Below are positions 44,497 to 55,165 of a stretch of 64,000 nucleotides of DNA, in pieces (within the stretch, counting starts at the first letter, position 1; every line of letters begins with the position of its first letter). The notes under the pieces were generated by a model that saw only the letters and a program-made list of their open reading frames with translations, had not been told where the DNA came from and ran no database searches. The DNA comes from Eupeodes corollae (lineage: Eukaryota > Arthropoda > Insecta > Diptera > Syrphidae): contig NC_079147.1 of NCBI RefSeq assembly GCF_945859685.1, positions 128,830,238 through 128,894,237 of the forward strand, written 5' to 3'. Both the position numbers and the translations under genes were made by a program.

Positions 44497-46045
44497 TTGG
44501 GAACTGTTTGCCTGTCAGCTGGATATAAAGATTTTGTTCGCGATGATGATGTAGTGGATGTGGGACATATGGCGCGAGAGGACGGAGAGCAATTGAAGAA
44601 GATGCTCGAGAGTTACGCACCTAAGAGGTGTAGGTCGTCACCAGTGGAGATGCGTCTAACGCTAACGGATGATGTTCCGGTAAACATGAGACCGAGGAGG
44701 TTGCCGTACTGTGATCAACAATTTGTTGAGCAGCAAGTATCAGAATGGATGAGGGACGGGATCGTACAGCCTAGTTCCTCTGAGTACGCAGCGCCAGTTG
44801 TGTTAGTCCAAAAGAAGGATGGAACCAAACGCCTCTGCTGTGACTATCGCAAGCTGAACGAGAAGATTGTGCGAGACAATTTTCCAATGCCGTTGATTGA
44901 TGATGTCATTGATCAGTTAAAGGGTGCTCACGTGTTCACGACATTGGACTTGAGCAACGGATTTTTTTATGTACCTGTTGAGAAGGATTCCAGGAAGTAC
45001 ACTTCGTTTGTGACCCATCATGGACAATTCGAGTTTAAGTACGTTCCCTTTGGTATTTCCAATTCTCCAGCCGTGTTCTGTCGATATGTCTCGGCAGTGT
45101 TGAGACCTCTCATTCGTGACGAGGTGGTTATCGTGTACATGGACGATATTATTATCCCTGCCGCGAACGAGAAAAAAGGCCTGGAGAAATTAGCAAAAGT
45201 TTTGGAGGTCACGTTCGTGAACGGTATGCAGATCCGATGGAAAAAATGTAAGTTCTTGAAGAAAAAGATTGAATTTTTGGGGTACATAATAGAGGGCAAT
45301 AACTTACAGCCATCTGCGGAGAAAACGAAGGCAATCAGAGAATTTCCTATCCCACTCAACCAGAAGTCGCTCCAACGTTTCCTTGGTTTGACGTCATATT
45401 TTAGGAGATTTGTCAAGGAGTACGCTTTGATAGCTAAACCGTTGTCCGATATGATGAAGAAGAACCGCGAATTCAAGATGGATGTCGAGCAATTAGTTGC
45501 GTTCGAACAATTGAAGGAGGCATTGATTAGGTCGCCGGTATTGAAGCTCTTCAACCCCAAAGCAACAACAGAGATTCATACGGATGCTTGTATGTACGGG
45601 TACGGTGCAGTGTTGTTGCAACAAGACACAGAAGATCAAGAGTTCCATCCTACGCAGTACATGAGTCGGAAAACAACACCAACCAACACCAATTAGTTGC
45701 GTTCGAACAATTGAAGGAGGCATTGATTAGGTCGCCGGTATTGAAGCTCTTCAACCCCAAAGCAACAACAGAGATTCATACGGATGCTTGTATGTACGGG
45801 TTTGGTGCAGTGTTGTTGCAACAAGACACAGAAGATCAAGAGTTCCATCCTACGCAGTACATGAGTCGGAAAACAACACCAACCGAGGAGAAGCTACACT
45901 TCTACGAACTGGAGGTGCTAGCCATAATTGAGGCTTTGAAAAAGTGGCGTGTTTACGTGTTGGGAATCAAGATTAAGATCGTGACGGATTGCAACGCCTT
46001 TGCAATGACGATGAAGAAAACTGATGTGCCAGTGAGAGTTTCTCG
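44497..46045 (+). pseudogene. reverse transcriptase and RNase H region, disrupted
   Basis: RT covers 44497 to about 45480: VSEWMRDGIVQPSSSEYAAP, KKDGTKRLCCDYRKLN, TTLDLSNGFFYVPV and the catalytic box YMDD at codons 214-217 of this frame (45136-45147). RNase H opens with EIHTDACMYGYGAVLLQQ. A 200-bp tandem duplication then begins at 45491, and the frame stops at 45694-45696. The second copy continues in another frame (to 46109) through TDCNAFAMTMKK. Just after VRVSRW (about 46045) sequence expected between RNase H and integrase is missing and the frame changes. The RT active site is intact but the polyprotein is not continuous. Confidence 0.88.
45491..45890 (+). repeat. 200-bp tandem duplication in RNase H region
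   Basis: Units at 45491-45690 and 45691-45890 start aattagttgcgttcgaacaa. They are identical except for a tac/ttt codon difference (TACGGT versus TTTGGT) and the last few bases of unit 1. The length is not a multiple of three, so the frame is lost at the junction. Near identity indicates it is younger than most decay in the window. Confidence 0.95.
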
Positions 46046-47221
46046 TTGGGATGGATTCGAGCTATTAAGAGGATCTTGGAGACGAGTGACTATGAAGATT
46101 ACTGCATGAAGTCTGATGAAGTGTACAAAGACCCGACAAAGGAATTGATTGTTGTGCCGTCTTCAATGGAGCGGGAGATTATCAGCTTGGCTCACCAACA
46201 AGGCCATTTTACCACGAGAAAATCTATGGGTTTGGTGGAGCGAGAATTTTACGTACCTGGATTGGCAAAGAAAACAGGTGAGGTAGTAAGAAGTTGCTTG
46301 AAGTGCATCGTGATAGAGGCGAAAACGGGGAAGAAAGAGGGTTTATTGACACCAATCAATAAGGAACACTCTCCCTTAGGGACGTACCATATGGATCATG
46401 TTGGCCCTATGGAAGCAACCCACAAGCAATACAATCATTTGCTTGTAGTCGTAGATGCGTTCTCGAAATTCACTTCGCTTTATCCAGTGAAAAGTACAGG
46501 TTCAGTTGAGGTGATTGACAGACTACAGAAACAGTCAACAGTCTTCGGAAACCCAAGGAGAATAATCTCGGACAGAGGTATTGCTTTTACCTCAACAGCA
46601 TTCCAAGAGTATTGCATGAGTCAAGGTGTACAGCATTTACTAATAGCGACTGGAGTTCCGAGAGGGAATGGACAAGTGGAACGCGTCCATAAGATTGTCG
46701 TCTCGATGTTAGCCAAAGCATGTGTCGATAGTCCTAGCAATTGGTATAAATACGTTGATAAGGTACAACAAGTGTTGAATAATACACCGCCGAGAAATAC
46801 CAAAGTCAGTCCGTTTAGGATACTGACAGGGTTGGAAATGAGGATTCCGGACTATTCAATTTTAAGGACAATTTTAGAAGATGAGGTCATGATAGAGTTG
46901 GACACCGAGCGTGATGAAGTGAGGGAGACAGCGAGGCAAAACATAGAGGCTATTCTGAAGGAGAACCGGAGGTCATACGACAATAAACGAGTTGTTGCGC
47001 CTCAATATAAGTTAGGTGACTTAGTAGCCATCAAACGTACTCAGTTTGGTACAAGCATGAAGCTAAGGCCGAAGTTTTTGGGACCATATAAGATCATGAA
47101 AATGTTAAAACATGGACGTCATGATGTCGAGAAGGTCGGGAACCGAGAAGGGCCAATTAGGACAACTACAGTGGCGGAATTCATGAAGCAATGGAGTGGT
47201 TCATCCGGGGCGGATGAATAA
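46046..47221 (+). CDS. integrase of the LTR retrotransposon (open frame, separated from RT)
   Basis: An open frame with an HHCC zinc-binding region (HQQGHFTTRKSMGLVEREFY, then CLKCI). The catalytic core has HMDHVGPMEATHKQYNHLLV (first D), IISDRGIAFTSTAFQEYC (second D) and GNGQVERVHKIVVSMLAKAC (E). The C-terminal part has KLGDLVAIKRTQFGTSMKLR and FLGPYKI, the gypsy integrase tail. It ends at TAA 47219-47221, 15 bp before the 3' LTR. All catalytic residues are present, but the frame is not joined to RT in this copy, so expression from the element's usual message is unlikely. Confidence 0.88.
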   Translation: MGWIRAIKRILETSDYEDYCMKSDEVYKDPTKELIVVPSSMEREIISLAHQQGHFTTRKSMGLVEREFYVPGLAKKTGEVVRSCLKCIVIEAKTGKKEGLLTPINKEHSPLGTYHMDHVGPMEATHKQYNHLLVVVDAFSKFTSLYPVKSTGSVEVIDRLQKQSTVFGNPRRIISDRGIAFTSTAFQEYCMSQGVQHLLIATGVPRGNGQVERVHKIVVSMLAKACVDSPSNWYKYVDKVQQVLNNTPPRNTKVSPFRILTGLEMRIPDYSILRTILEDEVMIELDTERDEVRETARQNIEAILKENRRSYDNKRVVAPQYKLGDLVAIKRTQFGTSMKLRPKFLGPYKIMKMLKHGRHDVEKVGNREGPIRTTTVAEFMKQWSGSSGADE

Positions 47222-47236
47222 GTCAGGACAGCCGGA

Positions 47237-47524
47237 TGTGGGATTGGCCAAACCTTGGCACATCACCCTACGCCAACAGACGAACGAGACAGAACGGACA
47301 GACATAACAAAATAGAACTAGCGTCCCTTCTATTTCTATCCCTTCCTTATTATAGTGTCAGCAGGAGAGATCAGAAAGAGTCGTCATTCATTCGAAATCC
47401 ATCCGCCAAGAGGATAAGACGTGTAAAAGTTTTGCTCTGTTGTTTGTTGTTTTATTAAATATAAATTAATATTTTATCTAAGTAAATAAAGAAACCCCTA
47501 GATAATAGGAGCTTGAACCCCACA
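47237..47524 (+). repeat. 3' LTR, 288 bp
   Basis: Same length and ends as the 5' LTR with five substitutions and no indels. Followed immediately by the TAAA duplication. Confidence 0.95.
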
Positions 47525-47528
47525 TAAA

Positions 47529-49624
47529 TGTATATACTTCATCAACTACTTAAGAGAAATTGATTGCGAAAGCGTTACAGATAACAACACTTTTATCTAA
47601 TGAAAGGTTCTTGTAATTAACTGAAAAGACATCTGATTTTTAAGTTTATAAGTTTCCAATAAGTTTTCAATTCAAAATTGTTGAAATTTTGATCTCGACC
47701 GCCACTGTCACCACTTCGAGGTACAAATTTACAAATTAAATTATAAAAAAAATGATAAAAAAACCAAATAAAAACATTTGATTTCAAAGGACCGTATTCG
47801 AACTTCCTGCCTTTAACACCACTTTTACATTTACCCACGGCTACTAGTTTGCTTCGTTCTGCTGCTCTGCAACCGTTTTGCTTCTTGCTGTTTTCTGGTC
47901 TATGTTTCTAGGTTTTTTGTCTATTAAAACAAAGAACTAAAAATAAAAACCTTTTGATAGATTTATTAGTAATTTAACGACATTCACAAAAAAGTGCTTT
48001 GCTGTCAAAAACAACTAAAATGTTTGTTTTCACTCAATTTAGAATTTGAAAAAAACTTTAGTAATACTTTAAATTATTTTCATCAAAATTGTTTCTAAGA
48101 AAAAACAGCAAATATTCAGGCTCTTAAGAAGAAACCTCGAATAAGACATCATCAATTTTATATTAAGTTGCCTTTAAATTCCTTAAACTAGCCTTCAATT
48201 TTATTATTCAATTTTTTTGACACACATAAAAAGTGATCATTGAAGTGAATTTTACTTGCGACATATATTAACTATATGGTATGTTTTGCATTAGTAAACA
48301 ATTTTGAACTAGAGCTTTTAATCAAATATGACATTACGTCGAAAAAGTGGGTACCACGATTGCGTCCGTCTGTCTGTTTTCCTGGCTCCTACTGTCTAAA
48401 CAATTGTGTTGATTGAAATTAAGGTTTTCAGCCGATTAGCGTAGGTATTTTTTTTTTATTTTATTAATACGAAAAATAACAGCAGTCCCCATACAAATTT
48501 TTTTTGTTAGAACATGTGATTTTTCTATTTCAATAATCTTCACTTTCTGTGCAAACTCTTTTTGATGATCAAATGATCGAATTGATGATGATTTTTATGA
48601 TCAAAAATGTATTTTTTTATTAAGAAAAATATTAATTTTGTTTGACGAAATTAAAATGTAAAATTTACATATATTTATAAGCTCTTTATTTAGTGATTGA
48701 AATTTGAAATTTAAAATCATTTTCGAAAAAATTAGTTAATCAATTTTTTTTTTAAATAAAATGGCATTTAAATTTTTGAGAAAAACTTATTTCGCAGGAA
48801 ATAGGAAATATTTTTAAAAAGACTTTTTGGAAGAAATTAGCAAGTTCTAGCGAACCAGTCGTGCATTTTATTTATTTAAAAATTGGTTTTTTGTATAATA
48901 CCAAAGATCTTAAAAGATTTTAAAAAATTAAATAAATCTACTTCTTGAAGTGAATTTGCTTTAGATGCTTTAGAACTAATATTTAAACACGAATTTCAAT
49001 AATATAAATGTCCCAAAAACAGCAAAGGTGACAATTTTGTTATCTAATGGCTAATTGAAAAACATAATAAACGTGTCATATCTATTGATGTACAAGCTTT
49101 GAACCTCTTGAGATTTGAAGTGAAAAGGGATTCTGAAACATGTAATTTGTGAGTGCCACACAAACGTTTCTTCCCAACTTATTTGTTTATCTTAATTTGT
49201 TTTAATTTAATTTTTTAGAAAAAATATGTAGGAACTCAAAAGCACCTATTTACTTAAATTCAAAAACCAAACATTTAGTTTAGTTTTAGTTTAGTTTTTT
49301 GGTAATTGTTACTAACACATTAAGATGAATCTTATAAGGTAGTGAAAGTTTATGAATAAATAATATATGATAACATTTTAAATAATAAGTTACAATTGTA
49401 TATAATATAAAAGTGATTTTAAATAGCCAAAGAAGAAAAGTATAATAAAAATAAATAATGACGTGTACATCTACGAACAAAAGAAAAAAAAAATTTAGGC
49501 AAAAAACTTTATAGTATTTTTACTTTTGGTAATAATATTAAAAAGTAGAAGAAATAGAAAAAAAATAAGGACAAAAAAAAGAAAGAAATAGAGAATTAGA
49601 AGTGAGATGTCTGTAAAAGATAAG
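47529..49624. other. no gene; AT-rich intergenic sequence
   Basis: About 2.1 kb without a convincing frame. A 73-codon minus-strand frame at 47617-47838 opens into basic residues but has no family match. A patch near 48340-48395 (gggtaccacgattgcgtccg) is GC-richer and may mark another degraded repeat. Confidence 0.5.
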
Positions 49625-52414
49625 CTAGTCGTTTTGATTAGAAAAAAAATCATGTAAACTTTTTTGAAAATTTTGTATGTCACTAAGTTCTCGCAAGTAA
49701 GGTGGGAGTGAGTTCCAAAGGCGGCATGCATTGATGAAAAATTGTCTCTCAGATGTAAGACACGTAAAACGACGATGTATTAAATAAGTTGATCTGTTTG
49801 ATACTGAAAACCGAAGTTGTTCATAAAGATATGTTGGTTTTCGCGTAGTTATAATTTTGAAAAGTAGAATCAATGTTCGGAATTTGATAAAGTTATCGAA
49901 AGACATTTTTAAAAACCTTCGTCTCAGATGGGAAACATGGTCATATCTTTTTAATCCATAAATATATCGTATTACACTATTAAAGGCTACTTTTAATTTG
50001 TTTTTGCTATAGAAATCACAATTGTGATAGATTTCACATCCGTAGGTTAAGATTGGTAAAACCAAAGACTTAGCAAGTAGAGTTCGTGTTTTAATCGGTG
50101 TAAAGCCTTGAGCAGTCCATAATGTTCTTAAAGTGCCATATTATGCTTTTCCTACTAATGAGTTTATATGGTCATTCCATGTAAGAGTCCTATTAAAAAC
50201 CACACCAAGGTTCCTAGAAGTGTTTACAAATTCTAATATAGTACCATTTAGCATGATTGAGGGAAAATATGACAAATCAAGTTCTTTTTTGGATATTACA
50301 AGGCATTTGCATTTGTTTGGGTTTAGAGACAAACCGTTATTAGCTGCCCAATTTGAGATCCGCTCGAGATCCTGATTGATATCAAAAGCACAGTTTTCGA
50401 TAAGGCCTAGTGAACAACTTCTATAGATTTGTATGTCATCTGCATAAAAGTGCTTTGAAGCGTCGGGAATAAGAGAAGCGATTTCGTTTATATACAGCGA
50501 GAATAGCAGGGGTGATAAAATAGAACCTTGGGGAACACCTTTAAGTAAAGGTAGGTACTCAGACAGACTATCATTCAAATAAACAGCTTGTTTTCTGTTG
50601 CTAAGATAAGAAAAAAGTAATTTTATTGCATCTGAAGATACGTTAAACTCCCAACGCAGCTTATTCATCAGCACTGTATGGTTCACCATGTCAAAAGCTT
50701 TCGAGAAGAACTAAAAACGTTACCTTATCCTTATCCTTATCCAATTCGGTCCTTATGCCTTCAATGACTTTAAGAAGTGCAGTTGTGCAGCTGTGTTGAG
50801 CGCGAAAGCCTGACTGAATTGGTACCAAATAATTGTTGCGGGTTATATAGCCGTTCAGTTGTTTTTGCATAATGCGTTCAAAAACTTTAGACAAAAATGG
50901 AAGAATGGAAATTGGTCTAAAGTTCTCACAAAGTGAGTTTTTGGGAATAGGAATTATTTTACCCATCTTCCATTTCTGAGGAAAAATTCCTGTTGTAAGA
51001 ACTGTGTTGATAATATGGGTAATATAGGGTAAAAGCATTGGCAAAATTGATTTCAAAAATACAGGATTTAATTCATCAATTCCTTCAGCAGTGGATTTTA
51101 TGGACAGAAAACTTTCCACAACATCTAGATTGCTCACTCCTGAAAAGCTTAATGCAGGGTCTATCAAAGGAAATGTTGAATCAGTAGATAGTTGAGTTGA
51201 AATTACATTGTTTGGAGTAGATAAAAATTTACGATTGAGTTCGTTTTTATCAATATTATGTAGATTGTTTTGTCGTTGTTTACCAATTCCAAGCTTTCGA
51301 AGGTTTTCCCACAGTTTTCGACCATCATCATTAGCGTTTAGTCGGCTAGAGAAAAATTGTTCTTTGGCATTTCTAATTTCTAGGACAACTTTATTACGAA
51401 GGGTCTTATAAGCTCTCTGAAGTTCTTCCACCCGGAAAACTATCCAGCTTCTATAAGTTCGATCTCGTTGGTCCATTAATTGTTTGATTCTTTCACTAAG
51501 CCAGGGCTTCGATTCACATTTAAACTTTTTTGTTTTCAAAGGCACGTGGCAGTTAAACAGCGTTCTTAAGTTTTCATTTAGAAATTCCACTTGGTCATCT
51601 GGCGAAGGCAGAAGATAAATATTATCCCAAAAAATTGAACGAATATGTTCTTGAAGTGCTGACATGTAAACGTTTTTATAGTCCCTATATTTTATGATAT
51701 TATTGTCGGAAGTAGTTTTAGTACAGAAGTCATAAGTCAGAAAAATCAGGTCGTGTTTGGAAAAACTGGAGCTGAGAGTTGATTATAAAAAACAACCCTA
51801 TCTTTCTCAGTTACAAAAAAGAGGTCCAATAAAGTACTTGAAGTCTTAGTAAAGTGTGTTGGTACAGAAAAATTAACAGAATGCATATCAAAAGATTTCA
51901 TATTTTTACTTAAACTGTTATCGACTAATAAGTTGCTATTAAAGTCCACGCATATAATAATATTTGTGGAACTTATTGTTATTTGGTCCATAAGATGGTA
52001 TATAGGTTCTAAATCTACATTTCTATTCGGCCTATAAATAGTGCCTGGTAGAAGGTTATTGACTTCCCCTATTATATCTATAAAAAGGTATTCGCATAGA
52101 GAATCCAATGGCAAGAAAACATAAATCGCAACTCCACCCCCTCGGTCAATCCTATCTGAGCGAAACAGATTATAACCCTTGACAGAATATGAAGCGTCAC
52201 TTATATCTTTCGAGAACCATGTTTCCGAAACACAAACCGCGTCAATTCCAGAATTTTCAAACAAATATCTAAACTCGTCGATCTTCAGCATCAAACTTTG
52301 AGCATTAATATGACTTAATTTAAACCCTTCAACGCGACGGCTAAAAATATTTACCATTGTTCGAAGTATACCGTCACTGCTGCTACCAGTGGAAGCCACC
52401 ATCAACTCACTCAA
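49625..52414 (-). pseudogene. CR1/Jockey-group LINE ORF2, nearly complete but frameshifted
   Basis: Reading leftward from 52414: the endonuclease (51746-52414) has LSHINAQSLMLKIDEFRYLF, DAVCVSETWFSKDISDASYS and RSDRIDRGGGVAIYV. RT part 1 (50691-51665) has PISILPFLSKVFERIMQKQL and SGFRAQHSCTTALLKVIEGI. RT part 2 (50141-50689) has LLKGVPQGSILSPLLFSLYI and the catalytic YADD in HFYADDIQIYRSCS. The C-terminal part (49625-50065) has VLPILTYGCEIYHNCDFYSK and ACRLWNSLPPYLRELSDI. Domain order and motifs are complete; three frame breaks separate the pieces. This is the best preserved LINE in the window. Confidence 0.88.
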
Positions 52415-52617
52415 CTCTGTTTTGAGCAGTTTTACAGCGATACCTTAGCAACATACTCATAGTATTAAGCGTATCAAAACAACTCCTTTTACATAAATAT
52501 CTACAGACAATAAATTTTAAGTAATTGAAAAAAGATAAGAAAATGGAAGAGACAAAAAAAATAAGACAGATAAAAGAAAAGATAGAATGGTATATAAACG
52601 AAAATAATAATATAAAA

Positions 52618-52844
52618 CATAGACACAGCATATAAAGACCGGAATCTTTCGTACGTTTTACCCTCCAACACCCATTTGTTTACATTGTTGTATTTGTAAT
52701 TTGTCATCACGTCCATTTTGAAATTTGAAATGCAACAACAATTCGATGCGGTGTAATTACTTGTTTTGACAGATGTTTTTTTTTATTAAAATAGCTGTGG
52801 TGAGAATTTGACTTCTACGACGAATTGTTTTGTTTACTAAAATG
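52618..52844 (+). repeat. viaf-type 5' leader copy ending at an ATG
   Basis: This segment aligns along its length with 59756-60004, the leader just upstream of the viaf pseudogene, with scattered substitutions and indels. Both begin catagacac and catataaagaccggaatctt and both end in an ATG preceded by AAA. Here the ATG (52842-52844) is followed by CCG and then directly by a MITE, so no viaf coding sequence remains. Confidence 0.75.
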
Positions 52845-52848
52845 CCGC

Positions 52849-53460
52849 AAAATACGAACATTGGAACTCACTTGGTCATGTTCTTAAAAGTTTTTTAGAT
52901 TTTTACAAAAAAGTGTGAATGCATTGTTCTTACTCACACTTCAACGATTCCAGGAAGGTATAAACCATTCCTGTAGGTACATTATTGTACCAAGGACACG
53001 ACCGAATGAGTTCCAATGTTTGCATTTTTAAACATTTTCGATAGGAAAATACGAACATTGGAACTCACTCGGAGGTGCTTTTTTAAGTTGTTTTGTTTTT
53101 TACTAAAAAGTGTGAACGCAAAGTTCCTACTCACACTTCAAGGATTCCAGGAAGGTATAAACCATTCCTGTAGGTACATTATTGTACCAAGGACACGACC
53201 GAATGAGTTCCAATGTTTGCATTTTTAAACATTTTCGATAGGAAAATACGAACATTGGAACTCAATCGGTCGTGTCCTTGGTACAATAATGTACCTACAG
53301 GAATGGTTTATACCTTCCTGGAATCCTTGAAGTGTGAGTAGGAACTTTGCGTTCACACTTTTTAGTAAAAAACAAAACAACTTAAAAAAGCACATCCGAG
53401 TGAGTTCCAATGTTCGTATTTTCCTATTGAAAAAGTTTAAAAATGCGAACATTGGAATTT
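52849..53460. mobile_element. array of ~180-bp TIR MITEs forming a palindrome
   Basis: Units at about 52849-53029 and 53046-53226 are in the same orientation. Each starts aaaatacgaacattggaact and ends with its imperfect inverse, agttccaatgtttgcatttt. A third unit at about 53243-53423 is inverted, so units 2 and 3 form an almost perfect palindrome of about 2 x 180 bp. A fourth partial end follows (to 53460). Spacers share aaacattttcgatagg. Frames through these units on either strand are by-products of the repeat, not genes. Confidence 0.85.
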
Positions 53461-55165
53461 TTGTTGACGTTTTCAAACTCACCTCGAAGAAATAAACATT
53501 TAAGTTATGTGTGATGTTGAGGTGATGTCACACTTTTATTATTTATTTTTATTTGAAAAACTAAACTTATATTGAAATTGTTAAAACTTGGTCACTGTTT
53601 TGTAATTATCAAAATTCTTTTATGAAATAGTCATCGTTTCTAAATTCGATAAAAAAAGAATTATTATAACATTCAAAAATATAATTTTTGGAACGTTTAA
53701 TTTTATCTCAATCAGAACTCTATATTAGATTCAAAATTAAAAAAAAATAATGTTTTACATTTTCGCTAATATATTTCAGGTTTTCTTTACATAATACAAC
53801 AAATGAATTGAAAAGTGTATTATACGTAGTACACACTTTTAAATATAGTATTTAAATATATAAAAAATTAACAATTTCTTGCCACTTCTTCTTACAAAAG
53901 TTTCTTTAGCATTTAAATAAGCTCTATTTAAAAAAAAATTATTTATCTTGGGTATACTTTAATAAATATTCGATTATTCCTATCAAAATAAGACTACGTA
54001 TGTAAATACTCAAGGAAGGAAACAATAATTCAATTGAAATATATTTTTTTGGTAATTTTCTCAAGAACAAGAAGACATAAAATCATCTGGTTTTCAGTTT
54101 TTGATCAAAAATATATATGAACAATGAATTCTAAAAAACAATAATAGATAATTTAAGTATTAAAAATTACACTTAGAAACTTTTTTTTACCTTTTTTGGC
54201 CAAATTTTGAGCTTAAAACAATTTTTTTCAAAAACTATGCAAATTAACACATCTATTCCATTATTAATTAGAAAATATGAACCAAAATATAATAATAAGC
54301 ATTAAGCACGATCCTCTCGATCATAAAATACAATATTAAATATTATGTTACATTTCAATAGAATCGCGTAGGAACATGTTGTTTTCTTAATAAGTGATTC
54401 ATGTATAAGAAATCATAAGGTCTTTCTTAAACAATATTTAACGACAGTTAACAGCAAAAATGTTTTTCGATTTTAGTCTTAAGTTGGCATCTGAGATGTT
54501 TCGATTAATAAATATTTATTTAAAAATGTAATATCTCAAGGAACTATTCTAATTTGCATAGTTTTGACTTGATTTCAAAAAAAGCTAATAGACAAAAGAG
54601 TTGGCTTTGAAAAATTTATAAAACTTAGTTGTAAGTATTACCATTATTTTGTTTCCATTTAACTTACATATTTTTTTAAAATGTCCCTACCTCCTAAATG
54701 GGGGGAAACAGACCCGCTCCCGTAGTAAAAAATACTTGTTTTTAACTGTTCTATACAAATCCGTCATCAAACTTTGTCGCCTGAGCTATCGTACTCTTCC
54801 CAAAAAATGCAATAGCTAATGTCGCCGTAGCCACTAGGTGCCACCCCTAAGGAATTTCTCAGCACTATTCCTTATTTTCGTGGTGAATTGACTTTAGAGG
54901 GTGGTGAATTGATGTTAGCAGCGGTGAATTGATGTTAGACCTAAGGGTGCGTGTAAGTAGACGTTTCAGCTTGTAGGCAAACCAGAATGACAGATTTGTT
55001 TCCGGTCTTTATATGGTTTGTCTATGATATAAAATTAAAATAAAATAAATTTTACTACTCTGGGTCATGTTGTTGTGCTGTTGTTGTTTTCTCTGCTTTC
55101 GTCTTCGGGTATCGTAGCGGCAGCGATGGAATTCAACATAGCATCGTTTTGTATGAGAATTGATT
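53461..55165. other. no gene; AT-rich spacer with a short triple repeat
   Basis: Strongly AT-rich up to about 54680. At 54881-54939 the motif tggtgaattgatgttag (first copy variant) occurs three times at about 20-bp spacing. At 55002-55026 an inverted 25-bp match to the start of the viaf leader occurs (ccggtctttatatggtttgt onward). No coding frame is convincing. Confidence 0.5.

Larger units (their letters stand above)
42132..47528 (+). mobile_element. near-complete Ty3/gypsy LTR retrotransposon with TAAA target duplication
   Basis: Two 288-bp LTRs (42136-42423 and 47237-47524) both begin TGTGGG and end CCCACA, and differ at five positions. The flanking 4 bp are TAAA on both sides (42132-42135 and 47525-47528), a true target duplication. 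Order inside is primer site, about 460-bp leader, gag with protease, RT, RNase H, integrase, 3' LTR, which is the Ty3/gypsy order. There is no env-like frame. Internal damage comprises an amber codon at 44491-44493, a 200-bp tandem duplication near 45.5 kb and a deletion near 46.05 kb. It inserted recently compared with every other element here, judging by LTR similarity. Confidence 0.93.

Noticed and set aside
53016..53482. Similar 70-85 residue proteins on both strands around 53.2 kb and again near 60.9 kb
   Set aside because: They are translations of inverted MITE units. The similarity reflects DNA repeats, not a gene family.
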